In this document: positions 24,422 through 32,786 of the stretch, piece after piece
Position numbering within the stretch: position 1 is the stretch's first letter
Layout: each line of letters opens with the position of its first letter
Assembly: GCA_021199635.1 (NCBI GenBank)
Contig: JAJQHS010000052.1
Coordinates: 1 to 36,113 of the forward strand
Length of the DNA stretch: 36,113 bases
Direction: 5' to 3'
From: Bacillota bacterium
GTDB taxonomy: Bacteria > Bacillota > Clostridia > Oscillospirales > Oscillospiraceae
The notes under the pieces: generated by a model
The model's database searches: none
What the model was told of the DNA's origin: nothing
What the model saw: the letters and a program-made list of their open reading frames with translations, nothing else
Made by a program: the position numbers and the translations under genes

Positions 24422-24927
24422 GAAAAGGGCTTTGCCTGTGCCTGGCGCTTTGCTGCCTGGCCGGACTGACCGCCTGCGTGCAGTCGGAGGAGAATCCCCA
24501 GGCGCCGTTTGCCTGCTACTATCTGCAATCCGAGCTAACCTACGGGGAGGCGGACAGCGTGATCGGCTGCGAATATCAGGAAGCCTCCGGGCATGAATCG
24601 GATTACGTCTGGATGCTCGACCGCTACCTGACCGGCCCGGAGTCGGAAACGCTGACCAGTCCCTTCCCCCGCGGGACCATGCTGTATAGCTTTGAAATTG
24701 TGAATGCGGCAGCCTATGTGGACCTGAGCGCCGACTTTGCCGAATTGACGGGGATGGCGCTGACCGTCGGCTGCGTATGCCTGACCCAGACCGTGATCGC
24801 CATGACCGGCTGCGAAACAGTGGTCATCAGCGCCGACGATTCCCTGCTGGACGGCAGCAAAAGCATTACCATGACCGCGGACAGCTACCTCCTGCTGGAC
24901 AGCAGCGCTGCCACGGAATCCGACTGA
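24418..24927 (+). CDS. Lipoprotein with GerMN-like domain
   Basis: A 169-residue exported lipoprotein with lipobox LTAC and the lipidated Cys at residue 20. The region from about residue 70, with FPRGTMLYSFEIVNAAAY and VDLSADFAELTG, has the PLP.GT..L......VDLS..F pattern of the GerMN domain. GTG at 24418 overlaps the kinase stop, and GGAGG lies 7 bases upstream, so it is the partner gene of the two-component system. In Actinobacteria the GerMN lipoprotein LpqB is encoded after MtrAB and modulates the kinase. A similar accessory role is inferred here. The domain call is by eye. Confidence 0.7.
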   Translation: MRKGLCLCLALCCLAGLTACVQSEENPQAPFACYYLQSELTYGEADSVIGCEYQEASGHESDYVWMLDRYLTGPESETLTSPFPRGTMLYSFEIVNAAAYVDLSADFAELTGMALTVGCVCLTQTVIAMTGCETVVISADDSLLDGSKSITMTADSYLLLDSSAATESD

Positions 24928-24952
24928 ACGCCAATAAGGAGGAGTGACCCCT

Positions 24953-25708
24953 ATGCGAATGATTTCCTGGAACGTAAACGGCCTGCGCGCCTGCATCCAG
25001 AAGGGATTTCTGGATTTCTTTGCACAAATTGACGCGGATATTTTCTGCCTGCAGGAAACAAAGCTCCAGCCGGGACAGCTGGAGCTGGAGCTTCCCGGCT
25101 ACCGGCAGTATTGGTGCTATGCGGAGAAGAAAGGCTACTCCGGCACCGCGATCTTCACCCGCCACGCGCCCATTTCCGATACCCGGGGCATCGGCATCGC
25201 CGAGCTGGATACGGAGGGGCGGGTCATCACCCTGGAGTATCCGGACTTTTACATGGTCACCTGCTACACGCCCAACGCCCAGCGGGGGCTGGCGCGGATC
25301 GACCACCGGATGAAATGGGAGGACGCCTTCCGGGACTATGTGGTGGGGCTGGACGCCCGCAAGCCCGTGGTCCTATGCGGCGACCTGAACGTGGCGCATC
25401 AGGAGATCGACCTGAAAAACCCCGGCTCCAACCGGGGCAACGCCGGCTTCTCCGACCAGGAGCGTGGCGCTTTCACCCATCTGCTGGCCAGCGGCTTTAC
25501 TGACACCTTCCGCTTCCTGAATCCCACCGCCACCGGCGCGTATACCTGGTGGAGCTATATGTTCAACGCGCGGGCAAACAACGCCGGATGGCGTATTGAC
25601 TATTTCCTGGTATCCGACCGGCTGCAGGGCGCTGTCCGCGCCGCCCCGATCCACGCCGACATCCTGGGATCGGATCACTGCCCGGTGGAGCTGGATATCG
25701 CGCTTTGA
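24953..25708 (+). CDS. Exodeoxyribonuclease III / AP endonuclease
   Basis: A 251-residue Mg-dependent nuclease of the ExoIII/ExoA family for abasic-site repair. Active-site motifs are WNVNGLRA (Asn8), QETK (Glu35), Tyr105, GDLN (Asp144, Asn146), a GWRIDYFLVS segment and SDHCPV (Asp241, His242). ATG at 24953 has AAGGAGG 10 bases upstream; an ATG two codons later is a weaker choice. It starts 25 bases after the lipoprotein gene, so it may share the operon. The last 34 bases overlap the convergent hypothetical gene. Confidence 0.95.
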   Translation: MRMISWNVNGLRACIQKGFLDFFAQIDADIFCLQETKLQPGQLELELPGYRQYWCYAEKKGYSGTAIFTRHAPISDTRGIGIAELDTEGRVITLEYPDFYMVTCYTPNAQRGLARIDHRMKWEDAFRDYVVGLDARKPVVLCGDLNVAHQEIDLKNPGSNRGNAGFSDQERGAFTHLLASGFTDTFRFLNPTATGAYTWWSYMFNARANNAGWRIDYFLVSDRLQGAVRAAPIHADILGSDHCPVELDIAL

Positions 25709-26094
25709 TCCGCCTGGGGGAAGTACGCCCCCAGCTGGCCGTTGCTGCGCCGGAGGACCGCATCCCCCAGCCGGGACAGGTAGGCAAACGGCTCCTCCGG
25801 GATGATGGGGATGAAAACCCCTGCCCGCTCCGTGCCCTTGGGCAACGCCCGGAATTGGGGCATACCCGCCCCCAGTTTTCTGGCGGGGATGCGCGTATCC
25901 AGGCAGAAGGCGTCCCCCTCCGGTACCGGCACGCCCAGGTTCTCCGTCTTTCCGCCGCAGGTGACGCTGATCCGGTAGATGGCCTCCCCGCTCAGGTCGC
26001 AGCAGCAGCGGAACCGCAGGTACAGCCCTTCCCGGCGCACCTGCGCCTTGCCTACAGGCTTGCCTCCGAGAAAAATGTCGTAAATTCCATCCAT
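25675..26094 (-). CDS. Conserved-looking hypothetical protein
   Basis: A 139-residue soluble protein not recognised. It opens MDGIYDIFLGGKPVGKAQV, then alternating beta-like segments (RREGLYLRFRCCCDL and YRISVTCGGKTENLGVPVPEG), a look compatible with a small beta sandwich, and ends in a Ser/Gln-rich tail. Three adjacent Cys (residues 30-32) are notable. No signal peptide was seen. GGGGG lies 7 bases before the ATG, inside the 3' arm of the terminator hairpin after the toxin gene. Its 3' end overlaps the exonuclease gene by 34 bases on the other strand. Confidence 0.65.
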   Translation of the reverse strand: MDGIYDIFLGGKPVGKAQVRREGLYLRFRCCCDLSGEAIYRISVTCGGKTENLGVPVPEGDAFCLDTRIPARKLGAGMPQFRALPKGTERAGVFIPIIPEEPFAYLSRLGDAVLRRSNGQLGAYFPQADQSAISSSTGQ

Positions 26095-26095
26095 G

Positions 26096-26136
26096 AAAAA
26101 TCCCCCTTCCCTGCTATGCTATGCGGAGAAAGGGGG
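26096..26136 (-). terminator. Terminator after mazF that holds the next gene's ribosome site
   Basis: On the minus strand CCCCCTTTCT pairs, with G-U pairs, to AGGGAAGGGGG (26102-26136) and is followed by A and five T. The 3' arm is also the ribosome site of the gene that starts at 26094. Confidence 0.6.
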
Positions 26137-26141
26137 GTTAT

Positions 26142-26504
26142 TCATGTAACACCGCCATGCAGCCCAAAGCTCACGGCGATGGCGTCGTCCACCATGGCCA
26201 TGTGGTTCTCGTCCAGGTGCCCCATGTGCTCCCGCAGGCGCCGCTTATCAATGGTGCGGATCTGCTCCAGCAGGATCACCGAATCCTTGCTCAGCCCGAC
26301 GCTGCCCCCGGCGATGTTGATGTGGGTGGGGAGCCTTGCCTTCCCCGTCTGGCTGGTGATGGCGGCGGCGATGACCGTGGGGGAATGGCGGTTGCCTGTA
26401 TCGTTTTGGATGATCAGCACCGGCCTGGTGCCGCCCTGCTCACTGCCCACCACCGGTGACAGGTCCGCATAGAAAATATCTCCCCGCTTGACTGTGCTGT
26501 CCAT
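26142..26504 (-). CDS. MazF/PemK-type endoribonuclease toxin (EndoA-like)
   Basis: A 120-residue RNase of the MazF/NdoA family that cleaves mRNA at short sequences. Family motifs are [20 protein letters not shown] near the start, [12 protein letters not shown], and [13 protein letters not shown] with the catalytic Thr/Ser region; Arg27 of TRPV is in place. ATG at 26504 is preferred because GGAGTG lies 9 bases upstream; a GTG three codons earlier is too close to it. No antitoxin open frame lies in the 138 bases upstream, and the next gene upstream is an unrelated lipoprotein. The gene is therefore solitary, as with some clostridial chromosomal copies. Confidence 0.88.
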   Translation of the reverse strand: MDSTVKRGDIFYADLSPVVGSEQGGTRPVLIIQNDTGNRHSPTVIAAAITSQTGKARLPTHINIAGGSVGLSKDSVILLEQIRTIDKRRLREHMGHLDENHMAMVDDAIAVSFGLHGGVT

Positions 26505-26642
26505 GTGCTTCACACTCCGAAGAAATCATTGCCCACGCTACCGGAGATTCCTATGTAACGCGGCTGATTCTATTGTTCCACGCAGGGAGGAATTCTAAAC
26601 GGAAGCGCGCCTGAAATATCCTATGTTCTTTTTCCCACGGAG

Positions 26643-27197
26643 TTACACAAAAGCAAAATCTTTGACCTCTATCGACAAAAGCCGCCTGCCCTGCCAATAA
26701 ATTTCACTGCGTACCGGCAGATCATCCTCGCCCAGCCAGATGTCCAGGTGCAGCGCATTGTCCGCATAACTGTCGTCAATGGCTACCCGAAGATATGTCC
26801 CCTCCTCCGCGCAGGAGGTCAGGTAGCCGCTGCGCAGGGTCTTCATCAGCACCCATGGACCGGACACCGGCGAGATCAGCCCATCCGCCAGGGCGTCAAA
26901 AGCCAGCGCCTGCCCGTCAAATTGCAGGCTGCCCCCGGATTCGCTGACACTCCCGGAGATCCCCGCGATGGTATCCGGCGACAGCACGGTAAAGCGCAGC
27001 TTCCCGCCGGAATCAGCGGTGCATTCCATGGAGAAAGAATAGATTTTGTCCCCATAGTCCGCAGTCACCGTCGCCTGGAACTGCACGCTCTGGCTCAGCA
27101 GCTTCGCCCGCAGGGAGAGGACATCGTCCAGCGCCTGCTCCTGCCCGCTGCAGCCGGACAGCAGCACCAGGCAAAGCAGCACAATTGCTCGTTTCAT
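26643..27197 (-). CDS. Putative lipoprotein, LolA-like fold suspected
   Basis: A 184-residue lipoprotein with signal MKRAIVLLCLVLLSGC (lipobox LSGC, Cys16). The mature part is a series of short beta strands (VQFQATVTADYGDKIYSFSM, KLRFTVLSPDTIAGISGSV and a C-terminal PVRSEIYWQGRRLLSIEV), the pattern of LolA/LppX-like lipid-binding half-barrels. The fold guess is low confidence, and a function cannot be stated. It starts 12 bases after the nnrD stop with GGCGGG 6 bases upstream, so it is probably co-transcribed with nnrD. Confidence 0.72.
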   Translation of the reverse strand: MKRAIVLLCLVLLSGCSGQEQALDDVLSLRAKLLSQSVQFQATVTADYGDKIYSFSMECTADSGGKLRFTVLSPDTIAGISGSVSESGGSLQFDGQALAFDALADGLISPVSGPWVLMKTLRSGYLTSCAEEGTYLRVAIDDSYADNALHLDIWLGEDDLPVRSEIYWQGRRLLSIEVKDFAFV

Positions 27198-27209
27198 TCA
27201 GATCCCGCC

Positions 27210-28052
27210 CTATTTCATAAGTCGCGGAAGCACCTCCAACATATCCGACGGCAGCATGCCATACTGCCCCATAGCCCCGGCGCATTGGTCCCCCGCAGCG
27301 CCATGGAGCCAGGCGCCCGCAGCGGCGGCCTGGAGTGGCGGGATCCCCTGCCCGATCAGGCTGACGAGGATGCCGGCCAGCACATCGCCGCTGCCGCCGG
27401 TGGCCATTCCCGGGTTTCCTGTGCAGTTGACATAACATTCCTGGCCATCGGTGATAACCGTTCTGTGCCCTTTCAGCAGCAAAATACAGCCGTACTCCCG
27501 GGCAAAGGCCATGGCGTCCGGCACCCGCTCCCCGCCGCTGCCGCCGCCCATCCGGACGAAATCCCCGGCGTGGGGCGTCAGAACCGTTGGATACTTCCTT
27601 TCGCGCAGTAAATCCATATGCCGGGACAAAACATTTATGCCGTCCGCGTCCACCACAACCGGTCCGGAAAAATGCCGCAGCACAGCCTCCGTCACCGCCA
27701 ATGTGCCCGCCGACTGCCCCATTCCCGGGCCGACCAGCACCGCGTCCATCCCGGGCAAGCGGCTTTCGATCTCCGGAACCGCCGCAGCCGACAGCATCCC
27801 GCCCTCCTGCGGCAGGGGGAAAACCATCGGCTCTGTCAGCTTCACCGCCTCGATGGCATAAATGCACTCCGGAACGCCGAGAAAGATCAGCCCCGCGCCG
27901 CTGCGCGCCGCGCCCATCGCCGCCAGCGCTGCCGCGCCCGTATACCCACGGCTGCCGCACAGCAGCAGGACTCTGCCAAAATCGCCCTTGTGCGCCTGCT
28001 CCGGCCTGTCCGGCAGGATCCCGCGCACTGCCAAATGATCCAGCTGTATCAT
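27210..28052 (-). CDS. nnrD: ADP-dependent NAD(P)H-hydrate dehydratase
   Basis: A 280-residue repair enzyme that dehydrates damaged NAD(P)HX using ADP or ATP. Motifs are GRVLLLCGSRGYTGAA near the start, VVVDADGIN (133-141), TPHAGDF (159-165), LLKGHRT (192-198), and GGSGDVLAG (219-227), where Asp223 is the catalytic base. Only the kinase-like C-terminal domain is encoded; the epimerase domain (NnrE) fused in many bacteria is absent and must be elsewhere if present. ATG at 28052 has AAAGGAGG 8 bases upstream; an in-frame start 17 codons earlier lies in the promoter-to-leader region. Confidence 0.92.
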   Translation of the reverse strand: MIQLDHLAVRGILPDRPEQAHKGDFGRVLLLCGSRGYTGAAALAAMGAARSGAGLIFLGVPECIYAIEAVKLTEPMVFPLPQEGGMLSAAAVPEIESRLPGMDAVLVGPGMGQSAGTLAVTEAVLRHFSGPVVVDADGINVLSRHMDLLRERKYPTVLTPHAGDFVRMGGGSGGERVPDAMAFAREYGCILLLKGHRTVITDGQECYVNCTGNPGMATGGSGDVLAGILVSLIGQGIPPLQAAAAGAWLHGAAGDQCAGAMGQYGMLPSDMLEVLPRLMK

Positions 28053-28074
28053 ACAAAACGCCTCCTTTCCTTTA

Positions 28075-28103
28075 CTCATACCACGGCTTTGAGAATTTGT
28101 CAA
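28075..28103 (-). promoter_or_regulatory. Promoter of nnrD
   Basis: On the minus strand TTGACA (28098-28103) and TATGAG (28075-28080) are 17 bases apart, 23 bases before the start codon. Confidence 0.75.
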
Positions 28104-28119
28104 GGGACTGAAATAATGC

Positions 28120-28148
28120 TTGCATTTTTCCGCAGGATATGGTAAGAT
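28120..28148 (+). promoter_or_regulatory. Promoter of the T-box/pheST operon
   Basis: TTGCAT (28120-28125) and TAAGAT (28143-28148) are 17 bases apart. Transcription would begin near 28155, at the 5' end of the T-box leader. Confidence 0.7.
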
Positions 28149-28149
28149 T

Positions 28150-28422
28150 CCTCTGGAAACAGAAAAGGCGATGATTGGGCTGCCTGCCGCTTTACAGGCA
28201 CTTCTTCAGCGAACGCGGGACGGTGGGAGCCGCGTGGGTGCAGCGAGGGCCTTCTCCCAGGAGCCGCAGCCTGAAAATAGCAGTAGGGCCCGCCGGGTGA
28301 TCCCGTTAACGATCTGTGGATGTGCCAGCATCCGGAAAGTGCGCCTTGCGGCGAATTGCGGGTGGTACCGCGGAAGGAATGTCCTTTCGTCCCGAGTGAT
28401 TGGGATGAAAGGATTATTTTTT
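28150..28422 (+). ncRNA. T-box leader, presumed tRNA-Phe responsive
   Basis: The roughly 270-base leader upstream of pheS contains the conserved T-box AATTGCGGGTGGTACCGCGG at 28354-28373, which binds the uncharged tRNA acceptor end, and a terminator immediately downstream. A stem I-like GC-rich region occupies about 28157-28265. Several UUC triplets lie in it, but which one is the specifier could not be fixed by eye; phenylalanine specificity is inferred from pheST. Uncharged tRNA would stabilise the antiterminator and allow pheST expression. Confidence 0.92.
28383..28422 (+). terminator. T-box terminator hairpin
   Basis: CCTTTCGTCCC (28383-28393) pairs with GGGATGAAAGG (28402-28412), with one G-U pair, followed by ATTATTTTTT. 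The antiterminator would use the preceding GGAAGG and T-box sequence. Confidence 0.9.
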
Positions 28423-28451
28423 GTAGTTATCTTTCTAAAGGAGAGAATCAT

Positions 28452-29495
28452 ATGAAGCAACAATTGGAAAATATCCGGCAGCAGGCGCTGTCTGCGCTGG
28501 ACAGCGCCAGTTCCCCGGAGGCGCTGGAGGAGCTGCGGGTGCGGCTGCTGGGCAAAAAAGGCGAGCTGACCACCGTGCTGAAGCAGATGGGCAAGCTGTC
28601 CCCTGAGGAGCGCCCGGTCATGGGCCAGCTGGCAAACTCCGTTCGCGCCGCCATTGAGGAGAAGCTGGAGCAGCGGAAGGCTGACATCCACGCCGCCGTG
28701 CTGGAGGCGAAGCTGAAGGCGGAAGCCGTGGACGTGACCATCCCCGGCGAGGCCGTGGCGCTGGGCCATCAGCACCCCATGAATATGGTGCTGCAGGAAA
28801 TCAAGGACATTTTCATCGGCATGGGCTACCAGGTGATCGACGGCCCGGAGGTGGAGCTGGCCAGCTACAACTTCACCCGGCTGAATATTGAGGAGGGGCA
28901 CCCCTCCCGGGACCGCAGCGATACCTTCTATTTTACCGACGATGACTCCGTGCTTCTGCGCACCCAGACCAGCCCCATGCAGATTCGCGCCATGGAAAAC
29001 ACCCAGCCGCCCATCTGCATCCTGGCCCCCGGCCGGGTGTACCGCAAGGACGAAGCGGACGCCACCCACTCCCCCATGTTTCACCAGATCGAGGGGCTCG
29101 TGGTGGCGGAGAATGTCACCATGGGCGACCTGAAGGGCGCGCTGATCACCATGATCCGCCGCCTGTACCGGGACGATGCGGTCATCCGCTTCCGCCCCCA
29201 CCACTTCCCCTTCACCGAGCCCAGCTGCGAAACGGATATGCGCTGCCACAAATGCCACGGAACCGGCGAAGTGGACGGCCAGGTCTGCTCCACCTGTCAC
29301 GGCGAGGGCTGGATCGAAATCCTGGGCGCGGGCATGGTGCATCCGGATGTGCTCCGGGGCTGCGGCATTGACCCGGAGAAGTATTCCGGCTTTGCCTTCG
29401 GCATCGGTCTGGAGCGTATGGCCATGAGCCGCCTGCGCATCAACGACCTGAGGCTGATCTTCGACAATGACATTCGGTTCCTGAATCAGTTCTGA
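28452..29495 (+). CDS. pheS: Phenylalanyl-tRNA synthetase alpha subunit
   Basis: A 347-residue class II synthetase catalytic subunit. An N-terminal coiled-coil (residues about 1-90) binds tRNA. The catalytic core begins near GHQHPMNMVLQEI; motif 2 is RVYRKDEADATHSPMFHQIEG (about 195-215) and motif 3 is FGIGLERMAM. A double Cys motif, CHKCHGTGEVDG (265-276) and CSTCHGEGWIEI (279-290), gives two CxxCxGxG units that probably bind zinc. AAGGAG is 8 bases before the ATG. It is controlled by the T-box leader, and pheT starts 14 bases after its stop. Confidence 0.97.
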   Translation: MKQQLENIRQQALSALDSASSPEALEELRVRLLGKKGELTTVLKQMGKLSPEERPVMGQLANSVRAAIEEKLEQRKADIHAAVLEAKLKAEAVDVTIPGEAVALGHQHPMNMVLQEIKDIFIGMGYQVIDGPEVELASYNFTRLNIEEGHPSRDRSDTFYFTDDDSVLLRTQTSPMQIRAMENTQPPICILAPGRVYRKDEADATHSPMFHQIEGLVVAENVTMGDLKGALITMIRRLYRDDAVIRFRPHHFPFTEPSCETDMRCHKCHGTGEVDGQVCSTCHGEGWIEILGAGMVHPDVLRGCGIDPEKYSGFAFGIGLERMAMSRLRINDLRLIFDNDIRFLNQF

Positions 29496-29509
29496 GGGAG
29501 GTTGGAGCA

Positions 29510-31897
29510 ATGAAACTCAACAGAAAATGGATCAACGAGGACTTTGTTGACCTTTCCGCCGTTTCCGACCGGGAATACGTGGAGAAGCTTACCATCTTCG
29601 GCCAGAAGGTAGAGACCTGGGAGCGGATGGACAGCGAAATCAAAAACGTGGTGGTGGGCAAGGTGCTTTCCATCGTCCGCCATGAAAATTCCGACCACAT
29701 GTGGGTCTGCCAGGTGGATGTGGGCAAGGATGCGCCCGTGCAGATCGTCACCGGCGCGCAGAATGTCCACCAGGGCGATCTGGTTCCTGCCGCGCTGCAC
29801 AACTCCCGCCTGCCCGGCGGCGTGCACATCACTAAGGGCAAGCTCCGCGGGGTGGAATCCAACGGAATGCTCTGCTCCTTCGCTGAGCTGGGGCTGACCC
29901 AGAACGATCTGCCCGGCGTGTTCGCCGACGGCATCTGGATCCTGAACGGCGAGGACTGTCAGCCCGGCGACGACATCAACTGCGTCATCGGCAACGACGA
30001 TACGGTGGTGGACTTTGAGATCACCAACAATCGCCCGGACTGCTACTCCATCATCGGCCTGGCCCGGGAATCCGCCGCTGCCTTCGGCAAGACCATGCGC
30101 CACCACACCCCGGTGGTTCACGGCTCCGATGCCGGCTCCATGTATGATTTTCTGGATGTGGAGGTCCCCGCCACGCAGCTTTGCAGCCGCTATTCTTCCC
30201 GGATGGTGGCCAATGTAAAAATCGCGCCCTCCCCCAAGTGGCTGCGGCAGCGTCTGCGCGCCAACGGCGTGCGCCCCATTAACAACATCGTGGACATCAC
30301 CAACTATGTCATGCTGGAATACGGCCAGCCCATGCATGCATTCGACTACCGCTACGTTTCCTCCGGCAAGATCATCGTCCGGGAGGCGCTGCAGGGCGAA
30401 ACCCTGACCACCCTGGACGGCAACGTGCGCGCCCTCCAGCCGGGAATGCTGGTCATCGCCGACGAGGACAAGCCCATCGGCCTGGCGGGCATCATGGGCG
30501 GCGAAAATTCCGAAATCCTGGATGACACCACCACCGTGGTCTTTGAATCCGCCAACTTTAACGGCACCTCCATCCGGCAGACGGCGCTGAGCCTGGGTAT
30601 GCGCACAGAATCCTCCGGCAAATTTGAGAAGAATCTGGACCCCATGATGACAGTGCCCGCCGTGCAGCGTGCCTGCGAGCTGGTGGAACTGCTCCAGTGC
30701 GGCGATGTGCTGGACGGCATCATCGACGTGATCAACCAGGTCCCCCAGCCCAGGACCATCCCCCTGGAGCCGGAGCGCATCAACGCCCTGCTGGGCACCC
30801 ACATCTCCCGGGAGGATATGGTATCCTACCTGAAGCTGCTGGAGATCCCCGTGGAGGGGGACGACATCCTGGTTCCCTCCTTCCGGCCGGACCTGAACCA
30901 TACGGCGGATATCGCGGAGGAGGTCGGGCGATCCTACGGCTATAACGAGATCCCCACCACCGACCTGAAGCTGTCCACCCAGGGCGGCTGCTCCGCGTAC
31001 ATGCTGCTGGAAAATAAGGCCGGCGCGCTGTGCCGCAGCCTGGGCTACAGTGAGATCATCACCTACTCCTTCGTGTCCCCCACCATTTTCGACCAGATCC
31101 GGCTCCCTGCCGACTCTCCCCTGCGCCACGCGCTGAAAATCCAGAACCCGCTGGGCGAGGACACCTCCATCATGCGCACCATTGCCCTGCCCTCCATGCT
31201 GGACATCCTGTCCCGGAACAACGCCTACCACAATAAATCCGTCAAGCTCTACGAGATGGCAAAGATTTACCTGCCCGTGGACGGCCAGTCGCTCCCCGAA
31301 GAGCCGAAAATGCTGACGCTGGGCACCTACGGGGCGGGAGAATCCTTCTTCACCCTCAAAGGTGAGGTAGAGGCGATCCTCACCGGCCTGCGCATCCGCA
31401 AGGCCAGCTACACCGCCGTGTCGGACAATCCCTCTTTCCATCCCGGGCGCTGCGCCAAGGTGACCGTGGATGGTGTGGATGTGGGTTACATCGGGCAGGT
31501 GCATCCTCTGGTGGCCGCCAATTACGGGATCGACGCCGAGGTTTACTGCGCTGAGCTGAGCTTTACCAAGCTGTTCAGCCTGCAGCTGCCGGACCCGGTG
31601 TACGTTCCCCTGCCTAAATACCCCGGTGTATCCAGGGATTTGTCCTTCGTGTGCGATGAGACGGTCACCGTTGCCCAGGCGGAGGATGTGATTACCGCCG
31701 CAGCGGGGAAGCTGCTGCGCAGCATCCGCCTGTTCGACATCTACCGGGGTGCGGGCATCCCCGCCGGCAAGAAGAGCATGGCCTTCTCTCTGGAGCTGCG
31801 GGCGGATGACCGGACGCTGACCGACGCGGATTCGGAATCCGTCATCTCCAAGGTCCTCTCCGCCCTGGAAAAGCAGCTGGGCGCGGTACTGCGCTGA
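29510..31897 (+). CDS. pheT: Phenylalanyl-tRNA synthetase beta subunit
   Basis: A 795-residue beta subunit of the alpha2-beta2 enzyme. The N-terminal tRNA-binding OB domain covers about residues 40-150 ([20 protein letters not shown], and GAQNV). The B3/B4 editing region, with [19 protein letters not shown] and FDY, lies near 260-280, then B5 ([14 protein letters not shown]), the catalytic-like core ([15 protein letters not shown]) and the C-terminal anticodon-binding FDX-ACB domain ([15 protein letters not shown]). GGAGG is 8 bases before the ATG. It is complete, with the usual length. The operon ends after it; no clear terminator was seen before the ireB promoter. Confidence 0.97.
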   Translation: MKLNRKWINEDFVDLSAVSDREYVEKLTIFGQKVETWERMDSEIKNVVVGKVLSIVRHENSDHMWVCQVDVGKDAPVQIVTGAQNVHQGDLVPAALHNSRLPGGVHITKGKLRGVESNGMLCSFAELGLTQNDLPGVFADGIWILNGEDCQPGDDINCVIGNDDTVVDFEITNNRPDCYSIIGLARESAAAFGKTMRHHTPVVHGSDAGSMYDFLDVEVPATQLCSRYSSRMVANVKIAPSPKWLRQRLRANGVRPINNIVDITNYVMLEYGQPMHAFDYRYVSSGKIIVREALQGETLTTLDGNVRALQPGMLVIADEDKPIGLAGIMGGENSEILDDTTTVVFESANFNGTSIRQTALSLGMRTESSGKFEKNLDPMMTVPAVQRACELVELLQCGDVLDGIIDVINQVPQPRTIPLEPERINALLGTHISREDMVSYLKLLEIPVEGDDILVPSFRPDLNHTADIAEEVGRSYGYNEIPTTDLKLSTQGGCSAYMLLENKAGALCRSLGYSEIITYSFVSPTIFDQIRLPADSPLRHALKIQNPLGEDTSIMRTIALPSMLDILSRNNAYHNKSVKLYEMAKIYLPVDGQSLPEEPKMLTLGTYGAGESFFTLKGEVEAILTGLRIRKASYTAVSDNPSFHPGRCAKVTVDGVDVGYIGQVHPLVAANYGIDAEVYCAELSFTKLFSLQLPDPVYVPLPKYPGVSRDLSFVCDETVTVAQAEDVITAAAGKLLRSIRLFDIYRGAGIPAGKKSMAFSLELRADDRTLTDADSESVISKVLSALEKQLGAVLR

Positions 31898-31929
31898 ACA
31901 TCTGTTCACAAAAATTTTTCAATCAGCCC

Positions 31930-31958
31930 TTTACACCGGGGAAAATTTGGGATATAAT
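31930..31958 (+). promoter_or_regulatory. Promoter of ireB
   Basis: TTTACA (31930-31935) and TATAAT (31953-31958) are 17 bases apart, 30 bases before the start codon. Confidence 0.75.
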
Positions 31959-31988
31959 ACCATTGATACACGTAAGGAGGTCGATACC

Positions 31989-32234
31989 ATGACGGATCAA
32001 AGCACACTGAAATTTACGGTACCCAGCGACGACAAAGAGAATATGCACCGGATTGTCCGGACTGTGTACGACGCTCTCCAGGAAAAGGGGTATAATCCGG
32101 TGAACCAGCTGGTCGGCTACCTGCTGACCGAGGACCCCACCTATATCACCAATTACAACAATGCCCGCAGCATGATCTGCAAGCTGGATCGGGACGAACT
32201 GCTGCAGGAGCTTGTCCGGTGCTATCTGGCCTGA
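31989..32234 (+). CDS. ireB: IreB family regulatory phosphoprotein (UPF0297)
   Basis: An 81-residue protein of the IreB/DUF965 family, known in Enterococcus as a substrate of the PASTA kinase IreK that affects cephalosporin resistance. The conserved core is [20 protein letters not shown] followed by [15 protein letters not shown]. The N-terminal Thr/Ser in [10 protein letters not shown] is the probable phospho-site region. ATG at 31989 has AAGGAGG 8 bases upstream; an earlier in-frame start overlaps the promoter. The usual neighbours ruvX and the DUF1292 gene are not here; a strong terminator follows directly. Confidence 0.92.
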   Translation: MTDQSTLKFTVPSDDKENMHRIVRTVYDALQEKGYNPVNQLVGYLLTEDPTYITNYNNARSMICKLDRDELLQELVRCYLA

Positions 32235-32247
32235 ACCCATCCCCGCC

Positions 32248-32283
32248 AGGAGGCTTTTGCCAAGGCAAAAGCCTCCTGTTTTT
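32248..32283 (+). terminator. Terminator of ireB
   Basis: AGGAGGCTTTTGCC and its perfect inverted copy form a 14-bp stem with an AA loop (32248-32277), followed by G and five T. From here to 32406 no gene or motif was seen. Confidence 0.92.
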
Positions 32284-32406
32284 CCACAGCGGCGGCACGC
32301 CGCACCAAATAAACAATTTCATACTCCCTCCGTCTTACAAAATCCGTCCCCGCAGGCATATGCGTAGCCCATCCTGTGTCAAATTCTGGGAATCCCTCCC
32401 CAGCAG

Positions 32407-32443
32407 TTGACGCAATGGTTACAATATGTTACAATCTGATTAC
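32407..32443 (+). promoter_or_regulatory. Promoter with WalR-like repeat box
   Basis: TTGACG (32407-32412) and TACAAT (32430-32435) are 17 bases apart. Three repeats GGTTAC, TGTTAC and GATTAC start at 32417, 32427 and 32438 (10- and 11-base steps), overlapping the spacer and the -10 box. The known WalR consensus is TGTWAH-N5-TGTWAH. The match is partial: only the middle unit is exact. Confidence 0.6.
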
Positions 32444-32466
32444 AAACTCACAGGAGGTGATTCACA

Positions 32467-32757
32467 ATGGCAGAGGAGAAATCCGTTCTCATGTACAAGG
32501 GACATCCGCTCATGCGCAAGGATAATCTGATCTACTACGGCTCTATGGCGGATTCCCACATTGTCATGCTCCAGGTGCTGGAAACCAAGAAGGTCGGCGA
32601 CCTGGACGTGGCGACTAAGGTTTCCGTTCAGCTTCAGCGCACCGATCCCACGGTCAAGAGCCGGGACCGCGTGGTGAAGAAGAGCGAAAAGGACGGGCTG
32701 TACACCGCTTTGGATTTTGGCTGTGTATGGCTGGAACGCGCCCTGGCGGGCAAGTAA
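32467..32757 (+). CDS. Hypothetical protein cotranscribed with NlpC/P60 gene
   Basis: A 96-residue soluble, basic protein not recognised. It begins MAEEKSVLMYKGHPLMRKDN, with a beta-rich middle (IVMLQVLETKKVGDL and TKVSVQLQRTD), a Lys/Arg-rich stretch KSRDRVVKKSEKDG, and a hydrophobic helix at the end. There is no signal peptide. It has an unusually complete ribosome site AGGAGGTGAT 7 bases before the ATG, so it is probably well translated. The next gene starts 29 bases after the stop with no promoter in between, so it is part of an operon with a secreted wall hydrolase. Confidence 0.75.
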   Translation: MAEEKSVLMYKGHPLMRKDNLIYYGSMADSHIVMLQVLETKKVGDLDVATKVSVQLQRTDPTVKSRDRVVKKSEKDGLYTALDFGCVWLERALAGK

Positions 32758-32786
32758 TCATTTCACCGTAAGACGGAGGGCATTGT

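Noticed and set aside
29486-31909. 807-codon minus-strand frame across pheT
   Set aside because: Complete pheT motifs lie on the plus strand; the antisense frame has Gly/His/Gln-rich composition only.
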